Positions 9,685-21,186 are shown, counted from the first letter of the stretch. The stretch is DNA of 64,000 nt from Halomonas icarae (GCF_009901955.1 NZ_WUTS01000001.1:1-64000); one strand, 5' to 3'. The notes: generated by a model from the letters alone, not told the origin. Made by a program: numbers and translations.

Positions 9685-10476
9685 TCAGTACCCCTCCTGA
9701 CCCTCGACCGGCGCCACTGCCAGGTCCAGCGTGTGCAGCAGGTCGTCAAGCAGACCCGAGGCGCCGAAGCGGAAGTGCGCCGGGGTGATCCAGTTGGCGC
9801 CCATCACCCGCTCGGCCAGCTGCAGGTAGGCCTGGGCATCCTCGACGCTGCGCACACCACCGGCGACCTTGAAGCCTACGCTGCGCTGCAGCGTGGGGGC
9901 GCTGGCCTTGATGGTCTCCAGCAGGATCTCGGCGGCCTCGAGGGTGGCGTTGACCTCCACCTTGCCGGTGGAGGTCTTGAGGAAGTCGGCGCCGCCCTCG
10001 ATGGCCAGCTCGGCGGCGCGACGAATCAACGCCGGCTGCTTGAGTTCGCCGGTCTCGAGGATCACCTTGAGGGTTGCCTCCCCGGCGGCCTGATGGCAGC
10101 AGGCGACCAGCTCGCGGCCGGTCTCCTCATCGCCGGCCAGCAGGGCGCGATAGGGAAACACCACATCCACCTCATCGGCACCGGCGGCGACCGCCTCGCG
10201 GGTCTCGCGGGCGGCGGCCATGATGTCGTCGTCGCCATGGGGAAAGTTGGTCACCGTGGCCACCCGGATCTTGTCCGCCAGGTCCAGCGCCTTGAGGGTA
10301 CGCTTGGCAGTGGTGACGAAGGCGGGATAGACGCAGACCGCCGCCGGGGTGCCGGCGGTGGTACGGGCGCGGCGGCACAGTGACTCGATGCGAGCATCGG
10401 TGTCGTCGTCGTTGAGGCTGGTCAGGTCCATCAGCGCCAGCGCCTGGCGTGCGGTGCGCTTGAGATCGTGGGTCAT
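9685..10476 (-). CDS. deoC: Deoxyribose-phosphate aldolase
   Basis: A 263-residue class I aldolase cleaves 2-deoxyribose-5-phosphate to acetaldehyde and glyceraldehyde-3-phosphate. Evidence includes the E. coli-like N-terminus [16 protein letters not shown], the Schiff-base lysine region [10 protein letters not shown] and [15 protein letters not shown], and the [12 protein letters not shown] strand. The ATG at 10476 gives the length nearest the E. coli protein (259). Another ATG at 10488 is created by the last base-pairs of a 14-bp tandem repeat just upstream and lacks a Shine-Dalgarno sequence. The gene lies between nupC and deoA. The acetaldehyde produced may feed acetate metabolism. Confidence 0.92.
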   Translation of the reverse strand: MTHDLKRTARQALALMDLTSLNDDDTDARIESLCRRARTTAGTPAAVCVYPAFVTTAKRTLKALDLADKIRVATVTNFPHGDDDIMAAARETREAVAAGADEVDVVFPYRALLAGDEETGRELVACCHQAAGEATLKVILETGELKQPALIRRAAELAIEGGADFLKTSTGKVEVNATLEAAEILLETIKASAPTLQRSVGFKVAGGVRSVEDAQAYLQLAERVMGANWITPAHFRFGASGLLDDLLHTLDLAVAPVEGQEGY

Positions 10477-10486
10477 GGTCGCGTCC

Positions 10487-10528
10487 ATAGGTCGTGAAGA
10501 ATAGGTCGTGAAGAATAGGTCGTGAAAG
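10487..10528. repeat. Three tandem 14-bp repeats upstream of deoC
   Basis: The unit ATAGGTCGTGAAGA (plus-strand reading) occurs at 10487-10500 and 10501-10514, with a third copy at 10515-10528 differing in the last two bases. They fill much of the 93-bp gap between the nupC stop and deoC and form the immediate 5' leader of deoC. Fourteen bases is not a multiple of three, so copy-number change would shift any reading frame through them. Confidence 0.9.
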
Positions 10529-10569
10529 GTTAGACGCCCGGGTTGGCCCGGGCGCAGGAAAAGCAAGGG

Positions 10570-11844
10570 TCAGCCCAGCGCCGACAGGGCCATGAAGAAC
10601 CCGGCGATGGAGGCTGACATCAGATTGGACAGTGTACCGGCCAGCACCGCCTTCAGGCCGAAACGGGCGATCTCGTGTCGACGACTCGGGGCGATACCGC
10701 CCAACCCGCCGAGCAGAATGGCGATCGATGACAGGTTGGCGAAGCCGCACAGGGCGAAGGAGAGGATCGCCATGGTATGGGCGCTCATGACCTGACCAGT
10801 GGCGGCCACCATCTGCTCGCCGCTGAGATAGGGGCTCAGATTGATGTAGGCCACAAACTCGTTGACCACGATCTTCTGGCCGATAAAGGAGCCGGCCAGC
10901 GTGGCCTCCTCCCAGGGGATGCCGAGCAGGAAGGCGAGAGGGGCGAACAGCCAGCCCAGGAGCCATTCCAGGCTCAGCGACTCGAAGCCGAACCAGCCGC
11001 CGATGCCGCCGAGGATGCCGTTGATCAGGGCGATCAGGCCGATAAAGGCCAACAGCATGGCGCCGACGTTGGCGGCCAGCTTGAGACCCGACGAGGCGCC
11101 GGAGGCCGCCGCATCGAGCACGTTGCTGGGCTTGTCGTCCTCCTCCTCCTGCTCCTCTTCGATCTTCGAGATGCTGTCTTCGGGGGTGCGTGTTTCGGGC
11201 ATGATCAGCTTGGCGAACAGCAGCCCGCCCGGCGCGGCCATGAAGGAAGCGGCGATCAGATACTCCATGGGCACCCCCATGGCGGCATAACCGGCCAGCA
11301 CCGAACCTGCCACCGAGGCCAGGCCACCGCACATGACCGCGAACAGCTGCGAGGGCGTCATGCGGGCGATGAAGGGACGCACTACCAGTGGGGCCTCGGT
11401 CTGGCCGACGAAGATGTTGGCGGTGGCCGAGAGGGACTCGGTGCGCGAGGTACCCAGTGCCTTCTGCAGGGCACCGCCGAGGATGCGGATGATCCACTGC
11501 ATGATCCCGAGGTAGTAGAGCACGGCGATCAGCGAGGAGAAGAAGATGATGACCGGCAGCACCTTGATGGCGAAGACGAAGCCAATGCTATCGACATCGG
11601 CCAGGCCGCCGAAGACGAAGCCGATGCCGTCGTTGGCATAGAACAGCACCTGGGTGACGGCGTCGGAAAGCGTCTTGAGCACCGTCTTGCCGAAGGGCAC
11701 GTAGAGCACGAAGGCACCGATGCCGAGCTGGATGGCGAAGGCGCCGACTACTGTGCGCAGACGAACGGCACGGCGATCGTAGGAGAAGATCAGGGCGATG
11801 GCGATCAGCGTCACCATCCCGACAAGGCTCATGATGAGGGTCAT
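10570..11844 (-). CDS. nupC: Concentrative nucleoside transporter (NupC/CNT family)
   Basis: A 424-residue inner-membrane nucleoside:cation symporter, with hydrophobic helices throughout and the CNT hallmarks [12 protein letters not shown] (nucleoside binding) and [20 protein letters not shown] near the C-terminus. A very acidic loop ([15 protein letters not shown], about residues 225-240) interrupts the membrane segments. The ATG at 11844 follows AGGGGA at six bases. It is the first intact gene of the nucleoside operon and faces deoR across the operator region. It imports the nucleosides that DeoA, DeoD and Cdd process. Whether coupling is by H+ or Na+ cannot be read with certainty. Confidence 0.9.
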   Translation of the reverse strand: MTLIMSLVGMVTLIAIALIFSYDRRAVRLRTVVGAFAIQLGIGAFVLYVPFGKTVLKTLSDAVTQVLFYANDGIGFVFGGLADVDSIGFVFAIKVLPVIIFFSSLIAVLYYLGIMQWIIRILGGALQKALGTSRTESLSATANIFVGQTEAPLVVRPFIARMTPSQLFAVMCGGLASVAGSVLAGYAAMGVPMEYLIAASFMAAPGGLLFAKLIMPETRTPEDSISKIEEEQEEEDDKPSNVLDAAASGASSGLKLAANVGAMLLAFIGLIALINGILGGIGGWFGFESLSLEWLLGWLFAPLAFLLGIPWEEATLAGSFIGQKIVVNEFVAYINLSPYLSGEQMVAATGQVMSAHTMAILSFALCGFANLSSIAILLGGLGGIAPSRRHEIARFGLKAVLAGTLSNLMSASIAGFFMALSALG

Positions 11845-11873
11845 GGGTGTCCCCTTTAGGCGTGAGTTCGGGT

Positions 11874-12026
11874 CTACAGCAGATTGAACTTGAGGGTATA
11901 GATCATGGCGTTCTGATACTGCCCCGGCGTGCCGAGCTTGTCGTTGGCCTGGGCGGGTGGCCTAGACGGGGACGACATCGAACCGTAGGTCGGTGTCCCG
12001 GCCGAGAAGGGGTGATGACGGATCAT
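11874..12026 (-). pseudogene. Possible C-terminal remnant of an outer-membrane protein
   Basis: Between the deoR operator and nupC, in operon orientation, a 50-codon open frame ends in [22 protein letters not shown]. Alternating polar and hydrophobic residues ending near a Phe look like the final strand of an outer-membrane beta-barrel. The upstream 25 codons are rich in Pro, Ser and His and look non-coding. The position, directly before a nucleoside transporter, suggests a decayed nucleoside channel of Tsx/OmpK type that lost most of its body. This is inference: I cannot match it to a family, and it could be chance. Confidence 0.3.
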
Positions 12027-12088
12027 GAAGGGGTCTCGGTGGTTGGTGTTGTGGTTTTGTCCCCGGGGGACGGGCTCACGTGAAAAGT

Positions 12089-12115
12089 ATAACAGCTAGT
12101 GTTATTTTTCTAACA
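12089..12115. promoter_or_regulatory. DeoR-type operator region
   Basis: The divergent nupC/deoR gap contains two overlapping inverted repeats. The first is a perfect 6-bp arm repeat, ATAACA-GCTAG-TGTTAT, at 12089-12105. The second, TGTTATTTTTCTAACA at 12100-12115, keeps both 5-base ends of the E. coli DeoR operator TGTTAGAATTCTAACA and differs only at three central positions. The site is 28 bases before the deoR start and about 245 bases upstream of nupC, so it could govern both the operon and deoR autoregulation. Binding itself is inferred. Confidence 0.7.
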
Positions 12116-12143
12116 TTTTCATGTTGCCGCGAGGGCTCGATGC

Positions 12144-12902
12144 ATGGCGCAACGCATCAATGAACGTAGCGCACGGCGGGTAGCGCGGCTGGCCGAGGTG
12201 CTGGCGGAACGGGGCAGCCTGCGCCTGGCGGAGGCGGCGAGTCTGTGTGGTGTCTCGCCGATGACCATTCGTCGTGACCTGGCCGCGAGTGATGGCGAGT
12301 TGGTGCTGATGGGGGGCTATCTGGTGCGCGCCGCCGATCCGCGCTACGCCCCGGTCTACGACCTCGACGATCAGCGGGACCGCCAGGCCGCGGCCAAGCG
12401 CGCACTGTGCCGTAAAGCGGCGGCCCGAGTCGAGGAGGGGGATACCCTGTTCATCGATTGCGGCACCACCCTGGCACCGTTGGTGGCCGAACTGGCCGGG
12501 TATCGAGAGCTCACCGTGGTCACCTATGCCCTCAATGTGGCCAGCGCCGTGGCTCGCCATCCGGGGCTTCGCCTGGTGTTGCTGGGTGGGCTCTATCACC
12601 CGGCCTCGCAATCCTTCGAAAGCGATGGGGTGGATGCGGCCGTTGGTCGCCTGGCCATCAACCGCGCCTTCCTCTCGGCGGCGGGGGTACATCCGCGCCA
12701 TGGTCTGAGCTGCTTCCACTTTCATGAGGTAGCCCCCAAGCGTGCCGCCATCGCTGCGGCCGGTGAGCGTATCCTGGTGGTCGATGCCACCAAGCTGGGG
12801 GTGATCCGCCCGGCCCGCTTCGGGGCTCTAGACGACATCGACCTGCTGATCAGCGACGCCGAATCCGAAACGTCGCCTCTGGTGGAGCCTCGGGAGGAGT
12901 AA
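12144..12902 (+). CDS. deoR: DeoR-family repressor of the deo operon
   Basis: This 252-residue regulator has an N-terminal DeoR winged helix-turn-helix (recognition part LCGVSPMTIRRDLA, about residues 34-47) and a C-terminal DeoRC sugar-phosphate sensor domain (FIDCGTTLAPL for the phosphate loop, then AGVHPRHGLSCF). Length matches E. coli DeoR (252). Divergent placement next to nupC-deoCABD-cdd and the operator just upstream support a role as the deoxyribonucleoside repressor, presumably released by deoxyribose-5-phosphate. The effector is known for E. coli and inferred here. The ATG at 12144 lacks a strong Shine-Dalgarno sequence. Confidence 0.88.
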   Translation: MAQRINERSARRVARLAEVLAERGSLRLAEAASLCGVSPMTIRRDLAASDGELVLMGGYLVRAADPRYAPVYDLDDQRDRQAAAKRALCRKAAARVEEGDTLFIDCGTTLAPLVAELAGYRELTVVTYALNVASAVARHPGLRLVLLGGLYHPASQSFESDGVDAAVGRLAINRAFLSAAGVHPRHGLSCFHFHEVAPKRAAIAAAGERILVVDATKLGVIRPARFGALDDIDLLISDAESETSPLVEPREE

Positions 12903-13017
12903 CGTCACCTTCGGCGTGAGAAGAGGCGTTAAGGGATCCTGCTCAAGATCAAGGCAAAAGGCCCGGCACGTTGCTATGGTTGATTCTACAAGCCCCTGAA
13001 CCCGCTGGAGAACGTCG

Positions 13018-13698
13018 ATGCAAGCCGCCGATATCATGACCCGTAACGTCATCACCGTAGGCCGTGACAGCGAGGTGCGAGAGATCGCCAGTCTGCTGCT
13101 TGAGCACGGCATCAGTGCCGTGCCGGTGGTGAGCGACAGCGATGAGGTGCTGGGTATCGTCAGTGAGGGCGATCTGATCCGACGGGTCGAGGATGACAAG
13201 CGCAAGTCCTGGTGGTTGCGGCTGTTCGCGGTCAATGACCCCGGCGAGTACGTCAAGTCGCATGGTCGCCGCGCCCACGAGATCATGACCCCCGACCCGC
13301 TCACCATCGGCGAAGACATGCCGTTGGCACAGATCTCGCGACTGCTGGAGAAGCATCACATCAAGCGGGTGCCGGTCGTCAGCAATGGCAAGCTGGTGGG
13401 TATCGTCAGCCGTGCCAACCTGCTCCAGGGATTCGCCGTGGTCGGTCCGGAGACTGCCGCGACCAGCGCTGATGATCGCGAGATTCGTGAGGCGATTCGC
13501 AAGGAGATCGATCAGAACACCGGCGTGCTGGTGGATCGCATCAACGTGATCGTCAGCCAGGGTCAGGTGGAGCTGTGGGGCCTGGTGGAGAATGACAAGG
13601 AGCGCATGGCGGTTCAGGTCGCGGCCGAGAATGCTGCCGGCGTCAAGGAGGTAAAGAACAACCTGGGCTATGTGCCGCGTGGCTTTGGCGGTGCCTGA
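13018..13698 (+). CDS. CBS-pair and BON domain protein
   Basis: This cytoplasmic 226-residue protein has two CBS motifs (about residues 7-58 and 87-140; DIMTRNVITV and EIMTPDPLTI openings, PVVSDSDEVLGIVSEGDLI and PVVSNGKLVGIVSRANLL cores). A BON domain follows from about 150 to 218 (AIRKEID...VIVSQGQVELWGLV). CBS pairs bind adenosyl nucleotides, and BON domains are associated with membranes or ligands. The combination is common in proteobacteria and poorly characterised. The gene stands alone, starts after TGGAG at good spacing, and ends before a strong hairpin. No partner is evident. Confidence 0.88.
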   Translation: MQAADIMTRNVITVGRDSEVREIASLLLEHGISAVPVVSDSDEVLGIVSEGDLIRRVEDDKRKSWWLRLFAVNDPGEYVKSHGRRAHEIMTPDPLTIGEDMPLAQISRLLEKHHIKRVPVVSNGKLVGIVSRANLLQGFAVVGPETAATSADDREIREAIRKEIDQNTGVLVDRINVIVSQGQVELWGLVENDKERMAVQVAAENAAGVKEVKNNLGYVPRGFGGA

Positions 13699-13735
13699 GT
13701 GAGAATTGAGCCGGCGATGACATGATCACAAGTAC

Positions 13736-13768
13736 GAAGCGGGCGGCTCCAGGGCCGCCCGCTTCTTT
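13736..13768. terminator. Bidirectional hairpin terminator
   Basis: A 12-bp perfect stem (GAAGCGGGCGGC / GCCGCCCGCTTC, 13736-13747 and 13754-13765) with a six-base loop is followed by TTT on the plus strand. It lies between the convergent CBS-BON and aminotransferase genes and could serve both. Confidence 0.8.
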
Positions 13769-13819
13769 ACTACATCAGTGATACATCAGCTCGAGCTCTC
13801 GAACCTTCGAGAACCGACG

Positions 13820-14974
13820 CTATGCTTCGTCGGGGGTGGGCTGATTCGGCTGCGCGATCTTCTCCAGGGCCTGGCGCAGGCTATCGATGGCGCGCTGATG
13901 GTGGTGAAGCTTCTCCATCCCGAACAGGCCGATGCGGAAGGTCTGAAAGCCGTCGCCCTCGTCGCACATCAGCGGTACCCCGCCGGCGATCTGCAGGCCC
14001 TCCTCGGCGAAGCGGCCCACCATGCCGGGGTCATCGGTGTAGCTGACCACCACGCCGGGCGCCTCGTAGCCAGGGGCGGCCACGCTCTTGAACCCGAAAT
14101 CGGCAAGCAGTTCACGCACGCCGCTGCCCAGTGCCTGCTGCTCGTCACGCAGCGTGTCGAGACCGTACTGATCGATCTCGAGCATGACATCACGCAGCTT
14201 GACCAGGCCGTCGGTGGGCAGGGTGGCGTGATAGGCATGTCCGCCGTTCTCGTAGGCCTCCATGATCGTGAGCCATTTCTTCAGATCACAGGCAAAGCTG
14301 GTGCTGGTGGTCTCCTCGATGGTCTCGCGGGCCAGCCGCGACAGCATCACCATGGCGCAGCAGGGCGAGGCGCTCCAGCCTTTCTGCGGGGCGCTGATCA
14401 GCACATCGACGCCGAGATCCTGCATGTTGACCCACATGGCGCCGGAGGCGATGCAGTCGAGCACCAACAGGCCACCCTCCTCGTGGATGGCGTCGGCTAC
14501 CTGACGAATGTAGTCGTCCGGCAGCATGATGCCCGAGGCCGTCTCGACATGCGGGGCGTAGACGATATCGGGCTGGGCGTCGCGAATGGCGTCGATCACG
14601 TCCTGGAGCGGTGCCGGAGCGAACGGTGACGTGGCATCATCCTCGTCCAGGCGACGCGCCTTGCGCACATTGACGTCGCCGGCGATGTGGCCCATCTCGA
14701 GAATCTGGCTCCAGCGGTAGCTGAACCAGCCGTTGCGCAGGATCAGGGCACGCCGGTTCTTGGTGAACTGGCGGGCAACGGCCTCCATGCCGAAGGTGCC
14801 GCTGCCGGGCACGATCACCGTGCTGTGGGCGTTGTAGACCTTCTTGAGGTGTGCGGAGATATCGCGCATCACCTCCTGGAAGCGCGCCGACATATGATTC
14901 AGCGAGCGGTCGGTGTAGACCACCGAGTACTCCAGCAGGCCATCGGGGTCGACATCGGGAAGCAAGCCGGGCAT
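13820..14974 (-). CDS. Class V aminotransferase (alanine-glyoxylate/serine-pyruvate type)
   Basis: A 384-residue PLP enzyme of fold type I, class V. The glycine-rich cofactor loop PGSGTFGMEA lies near residue 48, the conserved LVLDCIASGAMWVNM provides the PLP-binding Asp, and ISAPQKGWSASPC holds the Schiff-base lysine. The C-terminus RIGLFGMEKLHHHQRAI is typical of the alanine-glyoxylate/phosphonopyruvate group. Substrates cannot be fixed from sequence. The ATG at 14974 follows GGAG; an alternative ATG lies 12 bases upstream. It stands alone, downstream of pta on the same strand, with a possible hairpin between them. Confidence 0.85.
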   Translation of the reverse strand: MPGLLPDVDPDGLLEYSVVYTDRSLNHMSARFQEVMRDISAHLKKVYNAHSTVIVPGSGTFGMEAVARQFTKNRRALILRNGWFSYRWSQILEMGHIAGDVNVRKARRLDEDDATSPFAPAPLQDVIDAIRDAQPDIVYAPHVETASGIMLPDDYIRQVADAIHEEGGLLVLDCIASGAMWVNMQDLGVDVLISAPQKGWSASPCCAMVMLSRLARETIEETTSTSFACDLKKWLTIMEAYENGGHAYHATLPTDGLVKLRDVMLEIDQYGLDTLRDEQQALGSGVRELLADFGFKSVAAPGYEAPGVVVSYTDDPGMVGRFAEEGLQIAGGVPLMCDEGDGFQTFRIGLFGMEKLHHHQRAIDSLRQALEKIAQPNQPTPDEA

Positions 14975-15036
14975 CTCTCTCTCCATGGTTGTTCTGGCCT
15001 TCCAGTGTGAAGGCAATTGGTGTCTCAAGCATATTC

Positions 15037-15086
15037 CCATTGCCCGTTCGGGGCCAGCCGTGGCAGCGGCTCCAAAAGGGCAATGG
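15037..15086 (-). terminator. Possible weak terminator after pta
   Basis: Nine-base complementary arms CCATTGCCC (15037-15045) and GGGCAATGG (15078-15086) enclose a GC-rich 32-base loop that itself can pair. It follows the pta stop at 15092 in the direction of transcription. No clear T-run follows, so the role is uncertain. Confidence 0.35.
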
Positions 15087-15091
15087 CACGC

Positions 15092-17265
<2,174 letters not shown>

Positions 17266-17269
<4 letters not shown>

Positions 17270-18450
17270 GCGGGGGCCTCGCTGAGGAGTTGACGGGTCT
17301 CGAAGGCGATCTGGCCCTCTTCATCGGTGGGTATCACCCACAGCTCGGGGCCGCTGTCATCGGCATCGATGCGCCCCTCCTGGCCGCCCACGGTGGCGGC
17401 GTTGGCGGCTGCCGAGAGGCGCAGCCCGAAGTGGGGCAGGGCCTCCACCACCCGGGCGCGTACCGCACTGGCGTTCTCGCCGATGCCGCCGGTGAAGACG
17501 ATGCCGTCGAGCCGGGGCAGGGCGCAGGAGAGGGCGGCCAGGGACTTGGCGATGCGATAGCAGAACACCTCGATGGCGAGTTCGGCGCCGCGATGGTGCT
17601 CGGCGGCGGCCTGCTCCAGGCGACGCATGTCGTTGGAGAGCCCGGAGAGACCCAGCAGGCCGCTCTCCCGGTTGAGCAGGGTGTCGATGCGCTCCAGCGA
17701 CCAGCCGAGCTGTCGGCTCAGGTGGGCATGCAGGCCGGGGTCGACATCGCCGCTACGGGTGCCCATTACCAGGCCCTCCAGCGGCGTCAGCCCCATGCTG
17801 GTATCCACGCTCCGCCCCTGCCATACCGCGCAGGTCGAGCAGCCGTTGCCCAGGTGGGCGGTCAGCCAGCCGCCATGGGGACGGCTGGAAAGATGATCGA
17901 CGCGCTCGCTGACATAGGCATGGCTGCTGCCGTGGAAGCCGTAGCGACGAATCCCGTGGCGTGCGTAGAGATGCTGGGGCAGGGCATAGCGGTAGGCGCG
18001 TGGCGGCAGGCTCTGATGAAAGGCCGTATCGAAGACCGCGACCTGGGGCAATTCGGGAAACAGCTCGAGAGTGGCGCGTACCCCCACCAGGTTGGCGGGG
18101 TTGTGCAGCGGTGCCAGGGCCCCGGTGCTCTCGATGGCGCGCAGCACGGCGGGGTCGATGCGGGTGGCGGCGGTGAACCGCTCGCCACCATGCACGATAC
18201 GGTGGCCCACCGCGGCCGGTGCCGGACCGCTCAAGGCGTCGAGAATCGCCGCCATGGCTTCGGTATGGTCGGCGCCGTGCAGTGGCCGGGAGAACTCGTG
18301 GCCGTCGGCATCCATGCCCTTGAGGCGCGCGTCGCCGCCGCCAAGACGCTCGGCCAGGCCCGACTGGCGTGGCTGGCTGGGGGCGTCGGAGACCACAGCA
18401 TACTTGATGGAGGAGGAGCCGCAGTTGATCACCAGGATCGGGTCACGCAT
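17266..18450 (-). CDS. ackA: Acetate kinase
   Basis: The 394-residue product shows the ASKHA acetate kinase signature [11 protein letters not shown] at the N-terminus and the second signature [12 protein letters not shown] near residue 165. [13 protein letters not shown] near residue 320 is the adenosine site. It interconverts acetate plus ATP and acetyl phosphate in the cytoplasm, paired with the overlapping pta. A 154-bp gap separates it from the divergent DMT transporter gene and presumably holds both promoters. Confidence 0.95.
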
Positions 18451-18604
18451 CGAGGAGCCTCGTGGAAAGAATAAGACGTTAGGCTACCATGGGGCTTCAA
18501 TCTCAGTCGTACCCGTCACTTGATGCGCGTCATGCTTCGGTTCGAAGCATCGGCCGCCATACCGTTCAGGTTCTCCCCACTGACTGCTTATGCAAGGAAG
18601 CTTC

Positions 18605-19516
18605 ATGCCGAAAGCCGCCGCACTGTCTCGTCCACTGGCCATCATGCTGCTGTGCAGTGTGGCCACGCTGTTTGCCACCAACCATGTCGCCGCCCGGGTC
18701 GCCTTCGATGAGGGTACCGGACTGCTGCTGGCGATACTGGTGCGCTCCTGTGTGGCCGTGGTGGTGCTGGGTAGCCTGGTGCTGCTGCAGCGCAAGTCGC
18801 TGCGCCTGCCGGCGGGTACCGCCGGTTGGCAACTGTTGGTGGGGCTATTGATCGTGGTGCAGAGTCTCGCGCTCTATTCGGCGGTGGCGCGGATTCCGGT
18901 GGTGGTGGCGCTGCTGCTGATGAACACCGCGCCGATCCAGCTGGCGCTACTCAGCTGGGCGCTGGGTGGGCCGCGACCGACGCTGCGCGCGGCGCTGGTC
19001 ATGGGGGTGATTCTCGCCGGCCTGGTGGTGGTGCTGGATGTGCCGACCTGGCTCGCCGACCCCGCCGCCATGGGGCCCGACTGGCTGCTTGGCGTGGGCC
19101 TTGGGCTGACCGCCGCGCTGGTGTTCGCCGTGGCCATCTGGATCACCGAGCATCGCCTGGCCGCCGTGGGCAGTACCCTGCGCAGCCTGCTGACCATGCT
19201 CACGGTACTGGTCAGCATGCTGGCGGCAGGCGCCGCCGGCCTGGTACCGGGCGGCATGGACCTGCCCCAGAGCGCTGCTGGAGCCTGGGGGCTGGCCGCG
19301 CTGGCGCTGTGCTACGGCGTGGCCTTCTCCATCCTGTTTATCAGCGTGCCGCGCCTGGACATGGCGCGTAACGCCCCGGCCATGAACATGGAGCCGGTGG
19401 CGGCGCTGGTGCTCGGCTACCTGGTGCTCGGCCAGACGCTGTCGTCCGTGCAGCTGCTGGGCGGCGGCATGGTGCTGGCGGGCATCGTGATGCTGGGGCT
19501 CTCGAAACAGGAGTGA
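18605..19516 (+). CDS. EamA/DMT-family transporter
   Basis: A 303-residue inner-membrane protein with about ten hydrophobic helices arranged as two EamA repeats. The second repeat ends in PVAALVLGYLVLGQTLSSVQL, a typical DMT helix 9/10 signature. Such proteins export metabolites or amino acids; the substrate is unknown. I chose the ATG at 18605, preceded by AAGGAA at proper spacing, instead of the ATG at 18590. It is monocistronic and divergent from ackA. Confidence 0.85.
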   Translation: MPKAAALSRPLAIMLLCSVATLFATNHVAARVAFDEGTGLLLAILVRSCVAVVVLGSLVLLQRKSLRLPAGTAGWQLLVGLLIVVQSLALYSAVARIPVVVALLLMNTAPIQLALLSWALGGPRPTLRAALVMGVILAGLVVVLDVPTWLADPAAMGPDWLLGVGLGLTAALVFAVAIWITEHRLAAVGSTLRSLLTMLTVLVSMLAAGAAGLVPGGMDLPQSAAGAWGLAALALCYGVAFSILFISVPRLDMARNAPAMNMEPVAALVLGYLVLGQTLSSVQLLGGGMVLAGIVMLGLSKQE

Positions 19517-19536
19517 AGGGCGGGAGCAAGAGGCGC

Positions 19537-20406
19537 CTATCGCTTGCCGGTAATCACCGGCAGGGCGCCCTTGTCGATACGCAACTGCAGCTCGGCGAAC
19601 TTGCCGAGCAGTTCGCCGTCGGCCGTGATTCGATGCTGTTGCTCCATCTGGATGCGACAGTCGGCGGTGGCGTACTGCTCGACGCTGTCGTTATCGCTGG
19701 GCGTTGCGCCTTTATAGCGAGTCACCAGAAAGGTCCACAGCAGCTCCCACCAGGGGCGAGGGCGCACGGCAATGAGGGTCAGTCGTCCACTCCGGGGTGA
19801 GGCACCCGGGACTCGCGTGCCGCCGCCGAAGAAGCTCCCCGAGGCGATGGCCAGAGATAGCCAGCGCCCCTCGATGCGCTCCTCATCGGTGTGGATGGTG
19901 GCCTTGAAGCCACGCGTCAGGCCCAGGCGGCGCAGCTGCGGCAGCATGGCCGCATAGCTGAAGCGACCCAGCCAGCGCTTGAGGCGTGTCGAGGCCTGGG
20001 TCGTTGGCAGGGTACCCAGGCCAATATGCACCACATTAAGGAATAGCTGGTCGTCGAGCCAGCCGACATCGACCCGCTCGATTCGTCCCCTGGCGATAAC
20101 CCTGCACAGGGCGTCGGGGTCCTCCGGCAGATGAAGGTTGCGCGAGAAGTCATTGGCGGTGCCGGAGGGCAGCACGCCGAGGGTGGCACCCCGGTCCAGG
20201 CACACCCTGGCGGCCAGGTTGACGGAGCCATCGCCACCGGCGACCAGCACGGTGTCCTCGGTATCAAGCTCTGTCTCCCAGGCATCATCGCCCAGGTCAC
20301 GAACCTGGTGTGGCGTGATACCGGCCCGCTCGAGGCGCGGCTTCCAGAAGTCTGCGCCGCGGGAGCCGCTTCCGGCACGGGTGTTGGCGATCAACCAGTA
20401 ACGCAT
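19537..20406 (-). CDS. YegS/DAGK-family lipid kinase
   Basis: A 289-residue diacylglycerol-kinase-catalytic-domain protein. The nucleotide-binding GGDGS motif lies at residues 57-61, followed by LGVLPSGTANDFSRNL, both hallmarks of the family. The C-terminal half contains the usual beta sandwich with TADGELLGK. Members phosphorylate diacylglycerol, phosphatidylglycerol or sphingoid lipids. The substrate here is undetermined. It converges with the DMT gene across 20 bp and diverges from the small beta-barrel gene. Confidence 0.88.
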   Translation of the reverse strand: MRYWLIANTRAGSGSRGADFWKPRLERAGITPHQVRDLGDDAWETELDTEDTVLVAGGDGSVNLAARVCLDRGATLGVLPSGTANDFSRNLHLPEDPDALCRVIARGRIERVDVGWLDDQLFLNVVHIGLGTLPTTQASTRLKRWLGRFSYAAMLPQLRRLGLTRGFKATIHTDEERIEGRWLSLAIASGSFFGGGTRVPGASPRSGRLTLIAVRPRPWWELLWTFLVTRYKGATPSDNDSVEQYATADCRIQMEQQHRITADGELLGKFAELQLRIDKGALPVITGKR

Positions 20407-20624
20407 CCCTGGGTCCTTTCCCGATGAGTAAGCCTTGCCTGCGTAGGCATCTGCGTGGCACCTGCGTGATAGAGGAGTATAGCCAGGCGGGGTGGGTCAT
20501 GGTATGTCGCAACTTCCCGACATCTTCCTAGCGCAACGTTGCACATTTGTCCCTTGATACTTCGTCGTAGAGAGGCCACACTTGGGGGTGTTAGGAAACA
20601 CTGTTCGTTAATGAGGAGTGCGTT

Positions 20625-21125
20625 ATGAAGACCCTTACCATTGCCGCTGTGACTTCCGCCCTGCTTGCCGCCGGTGCGACCTCCGCCCAGGCCCAGCAGC
20701 CTCCCTATCCCCAGGGCTATGTGGGCGGTGACGCCATGTTCTGGGAGCTGAACCCTGATGGCCCGGCAAGTAGCCGTGACAGCGTCGGCCTGCGGGTCAA
20801 CGGTGGCCTGAAGTTCAACGACTTCTTCGCCGTGGAGGGTCACCTGGGGGGTGGCGGCTCCGATGGTCCGGTCGAGCTGGACTCCCTGGTGGGCCTCTAC
20901 GCCAAGGGCATCGTGCCGCTTTCTCAGGAGTTTCGTCTCTATGGCCTGGCCGGCATGACCGAGGTGGATGGAGATGTCGATAGCGAGTCGGGCTTCTCCT
21001 ACGGCGCCGGTGCCGAGTTCGATGTGGCGCCCAATGTGGCGCTGGGCGCCGACTACATGCGTTACCTCGACGAGGATCAGTACACCTTCGATGCGGCCAG
21101 CGTGGGTGTGCGCTACCGCTTCTGA
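20625..21125 (+). CDS. Small outer-membrane beta-barrel protein
   Basis: The 166-residue protein has a signal peptide (about residues 1-24, ending ATSAQAQ), then amphipathic beta strands and a terminal Phe (VGVRYRF), the usual sorting mark for outer-membrane barrels. About eight strands are likely, as in the OmpA-like/YfaZ-like small barrels. No peptidoglycan-binding domain follows. A strong GAGGAG lies seven bases before the ATG. The gene is monocistronic, followed by a hairpin terminator. Function is not determined beyond an envelope location. Confidence 0.8.
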   Translation: MKTLTIAAVTSALLAAGATSAQAQQPPYPQGYVGGDAMFWELNPDGPASSRDSVGLRVNGGLKFNDFFAVEGHLGGGGSDGPVELDSLVGLYAKGIVPLSQEFRLYGLAGMTEVDGDVDSESGFSYGAGAEFDVAPNVALGADYMRYLDEDQYTFDAASVGVRYRF

Positions 21126-21153
21126 TACTCGCTGGCAGTTCCGTCGATGCAAG

Positions 21154-21185
21154 CGCCCCCACCGTTCGGTGGGGGCGTCGTCTTG

Positions 21186-21186
<1 letters not shown>
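21154..21186. terminator. Bidirectional hairpin between barrel gene and thiC
   Basis: A perfect 10-bp GC-rich stem (CGCCCCCACC / GGTGGGGGCG, 21154-21163 and 21168-21177) with a GTTC loop lies between the stops of the two convergent genes. Confidence 0.75.

Noticed and set aside
10488..10566. Longer deoC starts within the nupC-deoC gap
   Set aside because: They translate the 14-bp tandem repeats and have no Shine-Dalgarno site; the 10476 start matches the E. coli length.
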